NCBI GenBank assembly: GCA_900755895.1
Contig: CAAEIG010000173.1
Location: 110,337-174,336 of the forward strand
Source of the DNA: Clostridia bacterium
GTDB lineage: Bacteria > Bacillota > Clostridia > Oscillospirales > Acutalibacteraceae
DNA length: 64,000 bases
Reading direction: 5' to 3'
Below, piece after piece: positions 24,719 to 33,888 of the stretch (positions within the stretch are counted from its first letter, which is position 1; each line of letters starts with the position of its first letter). A model generated the notes under the pieces. The model had not been told where the DNA came from and made no database searches. It was given only the letters and a program-made list of their open reading frames with translations. The position numbers were made by a program, and so were the translations under genes.

Positions 24719-27346
24719 CTACTTCTTACGAAACAGACGCTCACCCAGCAGTTTCTCGCCCTCTACCACCAACAGTGGACAAAGAGAGAGAACTACCACG
24801 ATCATCCATTGGAAGGATGTAAGGGCTGTGGTCTGGAACAGGGATGCCAGGGGTGGAAACAGCACCACGCTGACCATCAAAAACGCACAGAGTCCACAGG
24901 CAGCCACCAACTTTTCATTGGAGAACAGTCCCAACTTCAAAACAGAGTGTTCCGACCGCATGTTGAAGCTATGGACCAACTGGGAAAGGCTCAGCACTGT
25001 GAACGCCATGGTACGGCCCACTATGGGATTGGCTGGGTCTACGTCAAAGTAAATGCGCCCCAGTGTGTAGGCCAGCAGTGCCAATGCACCTACCAAGCAC
25101 CCCTCCACTGCCACGGAAAATCCCATGCCGCCAGCAAAGATTCCCTCGTCCTTTTTATGGGGAGGATCTTCCATCACATCCTTTTGAATGGGGTCAGCTC
25201 CTAAGGCCAAAGCTGGCAGGGAATCTGTAACCAAGTTTACCCACAACAGCTGAATCGCCAGTAAAGGTGTGGGCACCCGCAATAAAAAGGCCACAAACAC
25301 CACCAGAATCTCTCCGATATTGCAGGAGAGAAGAAAGTGGACCGTCTTCCGAATGTTTTGATAAATCCCTCTGCCCTCCCGTACAGCGGAGACAATGGTG
25401 GAGAAATCATCATCGGTGAGCACCATATCCGCAGCGGACTGGGCCACCTCCGTTCCGTTTTTACCCATGGCACAGCCGATATCTGCGGTCTTTAGAGCAG
25501 GGGCGTCATTGACCCCATCGCCAGTCATGGCAACCACCATTCCCCTGCGCTGAAAAGCCTTGACGATCTTCACTTTATGCTCCGGAGAAACCCGGGCAAA
25601 AACGCGGTATTCAAAAATCTTTTGGCTGAGAACGTTATCATCCAACCGATCCAGCTCCTGGCCGGACAACACTTGAGCATTGCGCTCAGCGATGCCCAAT
25701 CTTTGGGCAATGGCAAAAGCTGTGGCCGCATGATCCCCTGTGATCATCACGGGGAGGATTCCCGCCCTCTTACACTGGGCTACCGCCTCTTTCACACCTG
25801 GACGGGGTGGATCCTCCATGGCAATCAAACCACAAAACACCAAGTCACTTTCTGTTTCCCGATCATCCACTGGAACACGCTCCACGTCCTTATAGGCAAC
25901 GGCCAACACTCGCAGAGCCCTGCCAGCCAAAGTTCCATTGTCGGATAAAATCTTGGCTTTCATCCCTCCGCTAAACTGTCGAACGGTTCCACCTTGCAGC
26001 TGACTGGTACAACGGGCAATCAGCACGTCCGGAGCTCCCTTGGAGATGATCCGGTACCCTCCTTGGGGCAGCTTATGAGCGGTACTCATCATCTTTCTGG
26101 CAGAGGTAAATGGGATCTCCCCTACCCGGGGAAATTCCCGCTCCAAATCCTCCTTGGACCGTTCACAGGCCCGCAGGAACGCTGTTTCTGTGGGGTCCCC
26201 AGTGAGGGTCCCTCCCACTGCTTGGGAATTGTTGCACAAAGTGGCAAGTTCCAAGGCAAATTGCGCCGTAGAAGATGAGATCCTCTCCTCCCCATGAGGA
26301 CCAGAAAAAGCCACCACCGTCATTTTGTTTTGGGTGAGGGTTCCCGTTTTATCAGAACAGATTACCTGGGTACTTCCCAAAGTTTCCACTGCAGGCAAGT
26401 GCCGGACAATGGCCCGCTTCTGAGCCATTCGCTTGATTCCCATTGCCAACACAATAGTCACCACTGCGGTAAGCCCTTCCGGAATGGCAGCAACCCCCAG
26501 GCTGATAGCGATCATGAACATTTCCAAAGGCGGCATCCGTTGGAGTAGCCCCAACAGGAAGATCACCGCACAGATCACCACAACCCCCGCACCCAAGACT
26601 TTTCCGGTCTGCTTGAGTTTCTGCTGCAAGGGTGTTTGAGGGGCTTTCTCATGCTCCAGCATCCGGGCAATCTTTCCCATGGCAGTGTCCATACCGGTGG
26701 CGGTAACCACGCCCACCCCTGCGCCGGAAGCCACACCTGTGGAGGCAAATACCATATTCCTTCGCTCACCCAGAGGAGCGTTTTTGGGGCATACAGTCTC
26801 GGCGTCCTTCTCCGTGGGAACAGATTCTCCTGTCAAAGCCGACTCCTCCGCTTTTAGCTCCACACATCGCAGCAAACGCAAATCTGCCGGGACCAAATCC
26901 CCAGCCTGCAGCACCACGATATCTCCTGGCACCAACTCCCAGCTCTCCACACGCTGACGCTTCCCATCTCGGATGACCTGCGCATGGGGTGAAGAAAGTT
27001 TCTTCAGCGCTTCAATGGCTTTATCCGCCCGCAGCTCTTGGACTGTCCCAATCACCGCATTCACCACGACAATGGCCAGGATGATGAGAGAATCCACATA
27101 CTCCCCATCCCCTCGCACCCAGGACACAGCAAAGGATACCGCTGCAGCAGCCAGCAGTATCAACACCATCAGATCCTGAAACTGGCTGAGAAAGCGCAGA
27201 GGAAGACTCTTTCCCTTGGCGGCCTCCAACTGGTTTTTGCCATATTGTCCCCGGCGGCGCTGACACTCTCCTGGACTCAGACCCCGCTGAGAATCCGTCC
27301 TCAGGGAGTCCAGCGCCTCCTCCCGGCTGACGTGAAAATATTCCAT
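24719..27346 (-). CDS. Calcium-type P-type ATPase (P2A/PMCA-like)
   Basis: 875-residue cation pump. Cation_ATPase_N domain (YFHVSREEALDSL), A-domain TGES loop (ALTGESVPTEK), M4 motif IPEGLTAVVTIVLAMG, phosphorylation site CSDKTGTLTQNKM (Asp ~ residue 330), nucleotide domain, hinge MTGDGVNDAPALKTADIG, M6 motif LLWVNLVTDSLPALALGADP and about ten membrane helices. PEGL plus the NxxxD of M6 are the Ca2+ binding signature of SERCA/LMCA-type pumps, so export of Ca2+ (possibly Mn2+) is likely. Monocistronic. Confidence 0.93.
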   Translation of the reverse strand: MEYFHVSREEALDSLRTDSQRGLSPGECQRRRGQYGKNQLEAAKGKSLPLRFLSQFQDLMVLILLAAAAVSFAVSWVRGDGEYVDSLIILAIVVVNAVIGTVQELRADKAIEALKKLSSPHAQVIRDGKRQRVESWELVPGDIVVLQAGDLVPADLRLLRCVELKAEESALTGESVPTEKDAETVCPKNAPLGERRNMVFASTGVASGAGVGVVTATGMDTAMGKIARMLEHEKAPQTPLQQKLKQTGKVLGAGVVVICAVIFLLGLLQRMPPLEMFMIAISLGVAAIPEGLTAVVTIVLAMGIKRMAQKRAIVRHLPAVETLGSTQVICSDKTGTLTQNKMTVVAFSGPHGEERISSSTAQFALELATLCNNSQAVGGTLTGDPTETAFLRACERSKEDLEREFPRVGEIPFTSARKMMSTAHKLPQGGYRIISKGAPDVLIARCTSQLQGGTVRQFSGGMKAKILSDNGTLAGRALRVLAVAYKDVERVPVDDRETESDLVFCGLIAMEDPPRPGVKEAVAQCKRAGILPVMITGDHAATAFAIAQRLGIAERNAQVLSGQELDRLDDNVLSQKIFEYRVFARVSPEHKVKIVKAFQRRGMVVAMTGDGVNDAPALKTADIGCAMGKNGTEVAQSAADMVLTDDDFSTIVSAVREGRGIYQNIRKTVHFLLSCNIGEILVVFVAFLLRVPTPLLAIQLLWVNLVTDSLPALALGADPIQKDVMEDPPHKKDEGIFAGGMGFSVAVEGCLVGALALLAYTLGRIYFDVDPANPIVGRTMAFTVLSLSQLVHSFNMRSEHSVLKLGLFSNEKLVAACGLCAFLMVSVVLFPPLASLFQTTALTSFQWMIVVVLSLCPLLVVEGEKLLGERLFRKK

Positions 27347-27424
27347 GCCTTTGCCCCTCCTTACAGGCGGGACACCCGCCCTTTTTTTACAGGTCTATGC
27401 CGGAAAGGCCATGGATATGAGCAG

Positions 27425-27458
27425 CAAAAGGAAAGGCCCCGCACACTGCGGGGCCTTG
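27425..27458 (-). terminator. Terminator of flavin reductase gene
   Basis: On the minus strand AAGGCCCCGC and GCGGGGCCTT form a 10-bp stem with a 5-base loop, followed by TCCTTTT. Confidence 0.85.
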
Positions 27459-27465
27459 GCCGTTC

Positions 27466-27975
27466 TCAGTTGTCCTTTTGATAGGAAGGCGCGTTTTTGG
27501 GGGTCTTTCCCTTGATGACATTGCGGTAGTAGGCATAGGTGAGAGCATCGTCCTCGGTGAGAGTCTCCAGCTCTTCCGCCAGGCCCACAAAAAGCATGTG
27601 AGTGCCCAAATCCAATGTCTGCTCCACTTTGCAGCTGTAATGAGCACATGCCGCCTCCAGGGGATAGGGCATTCCTGCCTTGTCTGTGGCAAAGGGAACC
27701 TCAGAGAACTTGTCGTACTCCCTGCCGGTGCGGAACCCAAATCTGCCCACGGTCATCAGATCAGCTCGCTGGTCCAAGGCTACGGCTGCAAACCGGCCGG
27801 CCTTCTGAATCAACTGGCAGGTGAAATTGTCCTTGTTCACCGCCACAGAAAGCCGCACAGGCTCTGCCGTCACCTGCTGCAGGGTGTTCACCACACAGCC
27901 GCCCCGCTGGCCATCCGCTTCAGCGGATACCACATACAGGCCGTAAGTAATTTTGTACAACGCTTTTTCATCCAT
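27466..27975 (-). CDS. Flavin reductase family protein (FMN-binding split barrel)
   Basis: 169 residues. YGLYVVSAEADGQRGGCVVNTLQQVTAEP is the N-terminal FMN-binding split-barrel signature, with FGFRTGREYDKFSEV in the middle and CAHYSCKVEQTLDLGTHMLFVG near the end. Relatives (flavoredoxin, HpaC/DIM6-NTAB type) reduce or carry FMN; in anaerobes they often support ferric or disulfide reductions. Electron donor and partner unknown. Its promoter is back-to-back with that of azlC. Confidence 0.88.
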   Translation of the reverse strand: MDEKALYKITYGLYVVSAEADGQRGGCVVNTLQQVTAEPVRLSVAVNKDNFTCQLIQKAGRFAAVALDQRADLMTVGRFGFRTGREYDKFSEVPFATDKAGMPYPLEAACAHYSCKVEQTLDLGTHMLFVGLAEELETLTEDDALTYAYYRNVIKGKTPKNAPSYQKDN

Positions 27976-28013
27976 GGAAACTGCCTCCTTTTTCTTGGGA
28001 TTTCTCTGCCTCT

Positions 28014-28042
28014 ATTATTTCACACTTGCCGCCATTTATCAA
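28014..28042 (-). promoter_or_regulatory. Promoter of flavin reductase gene
   Basis: Minus-strand -35 TTGATA (28037-28042), 17-bp spacer, -10 AATAAT (28014-28019). Its -35 is only 2 bp from the -35 of the divergent azlC promoter. Confidence 0.6.
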
Positions 28043-28044
28043 CC

Positions 28045-28074
28045 TTGACTTTTTTGGGCGCTGCCGGGTATAAT
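28045..28074 (+). promoter_or_regulatory. Promoter of azlCD
   Basis: -35 TTGACT (28045-28050), 18-bp spacer, -10 TATAAT (28069-28074). The first in-frame ATG (28073) lies inside the -10 and cannot be the start; ATG 28121 is used. Confidence 0.75.
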
Positions 28075-28120
28075 GAAACGTATTTTCATCATTTTAGTCG
28101 AAGCGAAAGAAGATGGCTCC

Positions 28121-28855
28121 ATGAAAGGAAGCAAAACCGTCCGCTATGCCTTTTCTAAATCTCTGCCAGTGATGTTTGGCTACCTCTTTTTAGGCTCTGC
28201 CTTTGGGGTGATGCTTCAACAGGCTGGCTACAACTTTATTTGGGCATTCTTTATCAGCCTCACCGTCTTTGCCGGATCCGGTCAGTTTCTGCTAGTTTCT
28301 CTGCTCAGCAGTGGAGCTACGCTCACCATGACCGCCGCCATGACGCTGCTCATCAACAGCCGCCACATTTTCTACGGGCTCTCCTTTTTGGAGCGCTTCA
28401 AAAAAACGGGGAAAAAGTATCCCTACATGATTTTCTCCCTCACAGATGAGACCTATTCCGTTCTCTGCTCGGTAAAACCGGAGGATCAGGTGGATGAGGG
28501 CAAAGCCATGTTCCTCATAGCCCTGTTCAATCACCTGTATTGGATTATGGGAGGCGTCATTGGCGCGCTGTTGGGCCAGTTTTTGCCCATTGATTTTACC
28601 GGCATCGACTTCTCCATGACAGCCCTGTTTGTGGTCCTGTTCATTGAGCAATGGTTGGATTTTAAATCCCACATCCCGGCACTTACCGGGTTGTTTGTCT
28701 CTCTGGTATTTCTGATCTTGCTGGGACCGGACAATTTTATCCTCCCCTCTCTGCTTGTCACCGTCACGGTTCTGATGGCTTGTAAGAACTTGGTGCAAAA
28801 GAAAATGGAAGAACCCACCCAGACTTCCCAAGAAAGCGAGGAGAAACCATCATGA
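28121..28855 (+). CDS. azlC: AzlC-family branched-chain amino acid exporter, large subunit
   Basis: 244 residues with about eight hydrophobic segments. LPVMFGYLFLGSAFGVML, FAGSGQFLLVSLL and LLINSRHIFYGLSFLERF are typical AzlC motifs. AzlC and AzlD together export branched-chain amino acids (and toxic analogues such as azaleucine). It overlaps azlD by 4 bp. No Lrp-type regulator is adjacent. Confidence 0.92.
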   Translation: MKGSKTVRYAFSKSLPVMFGYLFLGSAFGVMLQQAGYNFIWAFFISLTVFAGSGQFLLVSLLSSGATLTMTAAMTLLINSRHIFYGLSFLERFKKTGKKYPYMIFSLTDETYSVLCSVKPEDQVDEGKAMFLIALFNHLYWIMGGVIGALLGQFLPIDFTGIDFSMTALFVVLFIEQWLDFKSHIPALTGLFVSLVFLILLGPDNFILPSLLVTVTVLMACKNLVQKKMEEPTQTSQESEEKPS

Positions 28856-29181
28856 CTGCTGTCGGCTCCATTGCCATTATCGCTGTGGCAGCCGTGTGCA
28901 CCTTCTGTACGCGGCTTGTGCCCTTTGCGCTGTTTGGAGGCAAACGGCAGGTACCCAGAATCGTACTTTTTCTGGGAAACGTTCTGCCTCCTGCCATCAT
29001 CGCCACGTTGATTATTTACTGCTTGAAAGGTGTCAATCTGCTGCAATTTCCCAGCGGTATTCCGGAACTGCTTTCCATCGCCCTAGTGGTTCTGCTGCAT
29101 CTCTGGAAGCGCAACACCTTGCTCAGCGTGGGTGCAGGCACCATTTGCTACATGATCCTGATTCAAACGATATTTGCTTAA
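28852..29181 (+). CDS. azlD: AzlD-family small subunit of branched-chain amino acid exporter
   Basis: 109 residues, three or four membrane helices, with VCTFCTRLVPFALFGG and GNVLPPAIIATLIIYCLKGV characteristic of AzlD. Its ATG overlaps the azlC stop (ATGA), showing translational coupling. Ended by the hairpin at 29197-29234. Confidence 0.9.
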   Translation: MTAVGSIAIIAVAAVCTFCTRLVPFALFGGKRQVPRIVLFLGNVLPPAIIATLIIYCLKGVNLLQFPSGIPELLSIALVVLLHLWKRNTLLSVGAGTICYMILIQTIFA

Positions 29182-29196
29182 ATACAGCTCACACAT

Positions 29197-29234
29197 AAAA
29201 AAGACGGACCTCCCATCAGAAGGTCCGTCTTTTT
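29197..29234. terminator. Bidirectional terminator azlD / rhaD
   Basis: AAGACGGACCT and AGGTCCGTCTT arms (11 bp) with flanking A- and T-runs, shared by the convergent operons. Confidence 0.9.
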
Positions 29235-29247
29235 GCGCTGATATGAC

Positions 29248-30075
29248 TCAATCCAGAAATTCTTCCCGGAGTACAACTCCAAAATCCCGAGCGATAGCCC
29301 GCAGCTCGTCATCCTGGATTGTTTGCAGAATCTTCCCCTGGCCAGCAGAAAGGGCCAGAATATAAATCTGAGCTGCCTTTTCGATGGTGTGCATCAGACC
29401 AAAGGTGGTGTCAAAATCTGGGCCGGAACAGAACAGCCCATGATGAGCCCATACAGCAGCATCATACTCCTTCATCAGCTTGCTGGTAGCCAGGGCAATC
29501 TCGCTGCCTCCGGGCACCATCCAGGGCACTACGCCCACACCTCCCGGGAACACCACCGGGCACTCTGTAGCGCTCTTCCACAGGGCACGGGTGAAATCAC
29601 GAGCGGTCAGTGGAAGGATATAGGTCATGGCGATGAGATTGGCGGGATGTGCGTGATAAATCACCCGGTTCTCTCCCCCAGTTGCCTCTTTGCGGACACT
29701 GTGGTTGAGAAAATGACTGGGGAACTCACTGGTGGGGCGGCCTCCCTTTTCCAAACCCCAGACGATCCGCCAAGAATCCCCTGCGTCATTGATCTCCACA
29801 ATACAGATATTATCCTGGGGAGCCAGTGACACATTCCGGAAGTATTTCCCGCTGCCGGTGGAAATAAAGTACTCCCCTTTCAAGTTGTCCGCCTGGACAC
29901 CCATATTCACCCAGGGGCCAGGAGTCTCCTTGAAGTAGGGACGGCACTGTTCCACTTCTTCCGGCTTCATGCGGTAAGTCAGATTCCCGCCATTGCGCTC
30001 GTGCCAGCCCTGGTCCCAGCCGTCAGAACACATACGGATGTAATTTTGAATCACTTCAATATCAGTAATAGCCAT
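29248..30075 (-). CDS. rhaD: Rhamnulose-1-phosphate aldolase
   Basis: 275-residue class II aldolase splitting L-rhamnulose-1-P into dihydroxyacetone phosphate and L-lactaldehyde. Visible: N-terminal WDQGWHERNGGNLTYRM, GKYFRNVSLAP, the Zn ligands in IYHAHPANLIAM and AVWAHHGLFCSG, and catalytic Glu in the RNGGN-proximal helix. Last gene of the minus-strand operon rhaB-rhaA-rhaD; 15 bp after rhaA. ATG behind GAGGAGG. Confidence 0.96.
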   Translation of the reverse strand: MAITDIEVIQNYIRMCSDGWDQGWHERNGGNLTYRMKPEEVEQCRPYFKETPGPWVNMGVQADNLKGEYFISTGSGKYFRNVSLAPQDNICIVEINDAGDSWRIVWGLEKGGRPTSEFPSHFLNHSVRKEATGGENRVIYHAHPANLIAMTYILPLTARDFTRALWKSATECPVVFPGGVGVVPWMVPGGSEIALATSKLMKEYDAAVWAHHGLFCSGPDFDTTFGLMHTIEKAAQIYILALSAGQGKILQTIQDDELRAIARDFGVVLREEFLD

Positions 30076-30090
30076 TGGTTCGTTTCCTCC

Positions 30091-31341
30091 TCAAACCCGC
30101 TTGGACAACACGTCTTTTTCATACTGGGCAACTGTGTCATACCACTCTTTGCCGCCGGGCACCCCTTGAGTCTCACAGTAGTGCTCCCAGATATCGCCAA
30201 AGGGCAATGTTTTCAGCTCTTCGTTCATCATCATCAGTTCTGTGAAACGACAGGAATCCTGCAGCTTCTTCAGCTCATCCCAAGGCTGGAGCAGGGCAAA
30301 CAACAGCGCCTTTTCCATGCTGCGGGTGCCCACCACCCAGGCAGCCACCCGGTTGATCGAGGCGTCAAAAAAGTCCAGGCCGATCAACACCCGATCTGTG
30401 GCGTTATTGCGGACAATCTCCTTGGCAATCTCCTTGACCTCATCCTCATAGAGCACCACATGGTCGCTGTCCCACCGGACAGGGCGAGTAACATGAAGGG
30501 GGATCTTGTCAAAGAAGGCCAGCAGGCTGGGGATCTTATCGCTGACCACCTCAGTGGGATGGTAATGTCCGTTGTCCAACAGATCATACACGCCGGGGTG
30601 GGAGGCAGCGTATGCAATGTAGAACTCAGAGGAGCCCACGGTGAAGGCCTCCATACCGATGCCGAAGACCTTGCTCTCTACGCAGTCGATGACGCCGGGG
30701 AGCTTCTCAGCAAAGATCTCATCCAGACTCTGCTTCAGACGCATCCGCGGCCCTAACCGATCTGCAGGGACATCCTTATAGCCGTCGGGAATCCACACAT
30801 TGCACACCACCTGATCCCCCAGCTGCTGGGCAATGTAGGAAGAAATCCTACGGCAGGCAATGCCGTGACGCACCCAGAACTGCCGCACCTCCTCTTCCGG
30901 AGAGGACAGGGTCAGGTTGTCCTTGACCATAGGGTGGCTGAAAAATGTGGGGTTGAAATCAATCCCTAAGCCGTTCTCTTTGGCAAAGGCAATCCACTTG
31001 TCAAAATGCTTGGGCTCAAGCTGGTCCCGATCCACTTGCTCGCCGTCTTCAAAGACAGCATAGCTGGCGTGAAGGCTGATACGCTTCTTGCCGGGCACCA
31101 AGCTCATGGCCTTGAGGAAATCAGAGGTAAGCTCCTCAAAATTGCGGGCCCGGCCGGGGTAATTTCCTGTGGTCTGAATGCCGCCGGACAGGGCACGGCC
31201 ACTTCCCTCCAGGCCAATGACGTCATCTCCCTGCCAGCAGTGGACGCTGATGGGAATATCCTTCAATTTGTTCAGGGCGGACTCCACGTCCACTCCCAGG
31301 GCTTCATAGCGCTGCTTGGCGCTCTCATATCGCTGATTCAA
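30091..31341 (-). CDS. rhaA: L-rhamnose isomerase
   Basis: 416-residue Mn-dependent isomerase of L-rhamnose to L-rhamnulose. Signatures: ISVHCWQGDDVIGLEG near the N-terminus, GIDFNPTFFSHPM, CVQ-free metal region KVFGIGMEAFTVGSSEFY, DNGHYHPTEVVSDKIPSL and the C-terminal WVVGTRSMEKALL. Starts with TTG (TTGAATCAG) behind AAAGGA. Middle gene of the operon. Confidence 0.97.
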   Translation of the reverse strand: MNQRYESAKQRYEALGVDVESALNKLKDIPISVHCWQGDDVIGLEGSGRALSGGIQTTGNYPGRARNFEELTSDFLKAMSLVPGKKRISLHASYAVFEDGEQVDRDQLEPKHFDKWIAFAKENGLGIDFNPTFFSHPMVKDNLTLSSPEEEVRQFWVRHGIACRRISSYIAQQLGDQVVCNVWIPDGYKDVPADRLGPRMRLKQSLDEIFAEKLPGVIDCVESKVFGIGMEAFTVGSSEFYIAYAASHPGVYDLLDNGHYHPTEVVSDKIPSLLAFFDKIPLHVTRPVRWDSDHVVLYEDEVKEIAKEIVRNNATDRVLIGLDFFDASINRVAAWVVGTRSMEKALLFALLQPWDELKKLQDSCRFTELMMMNEELKTLPFGDIWEHYCETQGVPGGKEWYDTVAQYEKDVLSKRV

Positions 31342-31361
31342 AACTTTTCATCCTTTCTTTA

Positions 31362-32777
31362 TCACAGGTGCTCCTGTGCCTGTGGGTGATACTCTGCAAT
31401 GGAAAAACTTTGACGCTCAGCCTTCCGAATGGCTTCCAGATCAGGAAATTCCCCTGCCGCCAACATCTGCACCATCAGGTTGCCCAGAGCTGTGCCCTCT
31501 GTGGGACCGGCGTAAACCGGCAGCCCACAGGCATCCGCAGTGAGCTGATTCAAATACCCGTCCCGGCTGCCGCCGCCCACAATATTTACTGCGGTATACT
31601 CGCGGCCCGTCAACTGGGAGAGTTCCCGGATGCTCTGTGCGTAGCTCTGAGCCAAGCTGTGATAGACACAGGCGGCCAACTGACCGAGATTCTCCGGAAC
31701 TGCCTGGCTCGTCTCCCTGCAGAGGGAACGGACTGCCTCGCCCATGTTTTCCGGGGCTAAGAAACGGCTGTCGTTCACATCCACCAATGCGGGAAATGCT
31801 GCCTCCTCCCGGGCAGCCTGCTCCAATGCCTGGAACGTGACATCGAGCCCTGCTTCCCTACGGATGGACTGGAGCATCCACAGCCCCATGATGTTCTTCA
31901 AATAGCGGAAGCGGTACTGGAAACCACCCTCGTTGGTGAAGTTTTGCAGGCGGCTTTCTTCGGTAGTGATGGGGTCAAGAAGCTCTGTGCCCAGCAAGCT
32001 CCAGGTACCGCTGGAAAGGTACACGCCTCCCTCTTTGGCGGGAACCGCCAAAAACGCGGACCCGGTATCGTGGGTGGCAGGAAACACCACCTGGCAATCA
32101 AAGCCCACTCGGTCCCGGACCTCCTGCGTGAAGCCACCCACCCGGTATCCAGGCTGGCGAAGCTTTCCAAACAGCCGCCGGGGAAATCCCAGCTTGTCCA
32201 GCATTTCTCCATCCCATTCCTTTGACCGGGCATTGACCAGACCGGTAGTGGAAGCATTGGTATACTCGTTTTCCAGTTTTCCCGTGAGGCGGTATGTCAA
32301 ATACTCGGGCACCATCAGAAGGCGCTGAGCTTTTTCCAGCAATGCCGGTTCCTGGGTTTTCACCGCCATCAACTGATAAATGGTGTTGAACTCCTGCTTT
32401 TGGATACCCGTGCGGGCGTACAATTCCTCTGGGGGCACTAAGTCTTCCACAAGCTGATCCATCCCCTGTGTGCGGCTATCTCGATACGCCACCGCATCTC
32501 CCAAGGGCTTGCCCTCTCCGTCAAGGAGCACATAATCCACTGCCCAGGTATCAATCCCCACACTGTCGGGAATTTTGGAAAGTTCCCGGCACTTTATCAG
32601 ACCTTGAATCACCTCTTCCGCCAGGTGGTCCATATCCCAACAAAGCCTACTGTTCTTTTTTATCAAGCTGTTCTCAAAGCGGTAGAGCTCTTCCAGATGG
32701 AGTTTGCCTTCCTCCACCCAGCCCAGGATATGTCTGCCCGACGAGGCGCCAATATCAATTGCCAAATATGTTTGCAA
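31362..32777 (-). CDS. rhaB: Rhamnulokinase
   Basis: 471-residue FGGY-family kinase phosphorylating L-rhamnulose. N-terminal ATPase fold AIDIGASSGRHILG, SVGIDTWAVDYVLLDG, the catalytic Asp region FPATHDTGSAFLAVP and the adenosine motif NIVGGGSRDGYLNQL. It starts with TTG 5 bases after GGAGGGACCCAG-like spacing. First structural gene of rhaBAD, transcribed away from its regulator, which lies upstream on the same strand behind a terminator. Confidence 0.95.
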   Translation of the reverse strand: MQTYLAIDIGASSGRHILGWVEEGKLHLEELYRFENSLIKKNSRLCWDMDHLAEEVIQGLIKCRELSKIPDSVGIDTWAVDYVLLDGEGKPLGDAVAYRDSRTQGMDQLVEDLVPPEELYARTGIQKQEFNTIYQLMAVKTQEPALLEKAQRLLMVPEYLTYRLTGKLENEYTNASTTGLVNARSKEWDGEMLDKLGFPRRLFGKLRQPGYRVGGFTQEVRDRVGFDCQVVFPATHDTGSAFLAVPAKEGGVYLSSGTWSLLGTELLDPITTEESRLQNFTNEGGFQYRFRYLKNIMGLWMLQSIRREAGLDVTFQALEQAAREEAAFPALVDVNDSRFLAPENMGEAVRSLCRETSQAVPENLGQLAACVYHSLAQSYAQSIRELSQLTGREYTAVNIVGGGSRDGYLNQLTADACGLPVYAGPTEGTALGNLMVQMLAAGEFPDLEAIRKAERQSFSIAEYHPQAQEHL

Positions 32778-32818
32778 CTGGGTCCCTCCTTCCTATGTTC
32801 AGAATACCACTTCACACA

Positions 32819-32856
32819 CAAAAAAAGAAGGACGTATTTTGAGAAAAATACGTCCT
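32819..32856 (-). terminator. Terminator of the AraC regulator gene
   Basis: On the minus strand AGGACGTATTTT/AAAATACGTCCT form a 12-bp stem, followed by TCTTTTTTT. It separates the regulator from rhaB, so rhaB needs its own, probably activator-dependent, promoter in the remaining 40 bp (only a weak TATTCT -10 is visible). Confidence 0.85.
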
Positions 32857-32880
32857 AACTTTTCGATTCATTTCGTTCGA

Positions 32881-33852
32881 TCATTCATCGTGAGGAAGAA
32901 ACATTCCACTCTTCTCCCGGCGGTAGTCCTTGGGAGTCACACCATACTTTGCCCGGAATACCCGGTAAAAGTAGCTGGTATTTTCATAGCCCACCGCTAA
33001 AATGATGTCCTGGGTTGTGAGCTTTGTCTCCCGGAGCAACTGGGCTGCTTTTGAAAGTCTTTTCTCCAATAGCAGGTCTTTAAAGGTACGCCCTGTAGCA
33101 CGATGCACCGCCGCACTGAGGTAGGGTAAAGAAACGTGAAGCTCCGAAGCAAGACGGGTTAAGTCTGCCGTGCGGTAGTTTTCCTCGATCTCCTTCAAAG
33201 CCGCCAAGACCGCCCCGCCAGAGCTTTCCTCCAAATCGCCGGTATAGTTCAGCAGCTGCAATAAGAGCAGTCCCATGGTTGCCTGGTTGATCCGCCTGGC
33301 ATTGGGCTGTGGGTGCACTAACCCCCACACCAAATTTTCCACCAGGTTCTGTACGGTGGGCGCCTCTGCCACATGAAAGTGCAGACAACTCAATTCCCCT
33401 CCGCTTTGACGCAGACCGCTGAGCAAAAACTTTCCCAGCACGTTATCTGTACCGATCAACGTAAGGGCATAGTCAAAAAACTGGGGCAGGACAATGAAAT
33501 TGACACCTACATCATTCTCTTCGGCGCGTTCCACCCCATGGGATGCATGTTGATTCAGAAACAACAACTCCCCTGCTTGAAGCGTTAAGGGGGGTAATCC
33601 TTCCACATGATGGACCGTTTTCCCTGAACACATGTACATGATCTCGACGTAGTTATGGGTGTGCATGGGGAAATCCGCAAACCGAGTGTGGGGACGCACA
33701 GTAATCAGCTTCCCTTTGGCCAGCAGCTTTTCGCTATCAATCAAAAAGCTGCTTCCAGAGCTGTACCTGCTCTTATCCACTTGTCCTCCGGCCAGCAGCT
33801 GTTCCTCCTCTTCCGTCACGCGACGGAGTTCCCCCATCAGATCTTCCCGCAC
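32881..33852 (-). CDS. AraC-family regulator with cupin sensor (probable rhamnose activator)
   Basis: 323 residues. The N-terminal part holds a cupin-like sensor (VRPHTRFADFPMHTHNYVEIMYMCSG, ~52-77), and the last 100 residues carry the AraC double helix-turn-helix (LTRLASELHVSLPYLSAAVHRATGRTF, then AVGYENTSYFYRVFRAKYGVTPKDYRR, each described in part). It starts with GTG 9 bases after GGGAGG. Position directly upstream of rhaBAD makes it the likely rhamnose-responsive activator, analogous in role but not orthologous to RhaS/RhaR. Confidence 0.88.
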   Translation of the reverse strand: MREDLMGELRRVTEEEEQLLAGGQVDKSRYSSGSSFLIDSEKLLAKGKLITVRPHTRFADFPMHTHNYVEIMYMCSGKTVHHVEGLPPLTLQAGELLFLNQHASHGVERAEENDVGVNFIVLPQFFDYALTLIGTDNVLGKFLLSGLRQSGGELSCLHFHVAEAPTVQNLVENLVWGLVHPQPNARRINQATMGLLLLQLLNYTGDLEESSGGAVLAALKEIEENYRTADLTRLASELHVSLPYLSAAVHRATGRTFKDLLLEKRLSKAAQLLRETKLTTQDIILAVGYENTSYFYRVFRAKYGVTPKDYRREKSGMFLPHDE

Positions 33853-33888
33853 AGTCGTTTTCCTCCCTTTCCTGCATTGACGCCACGC

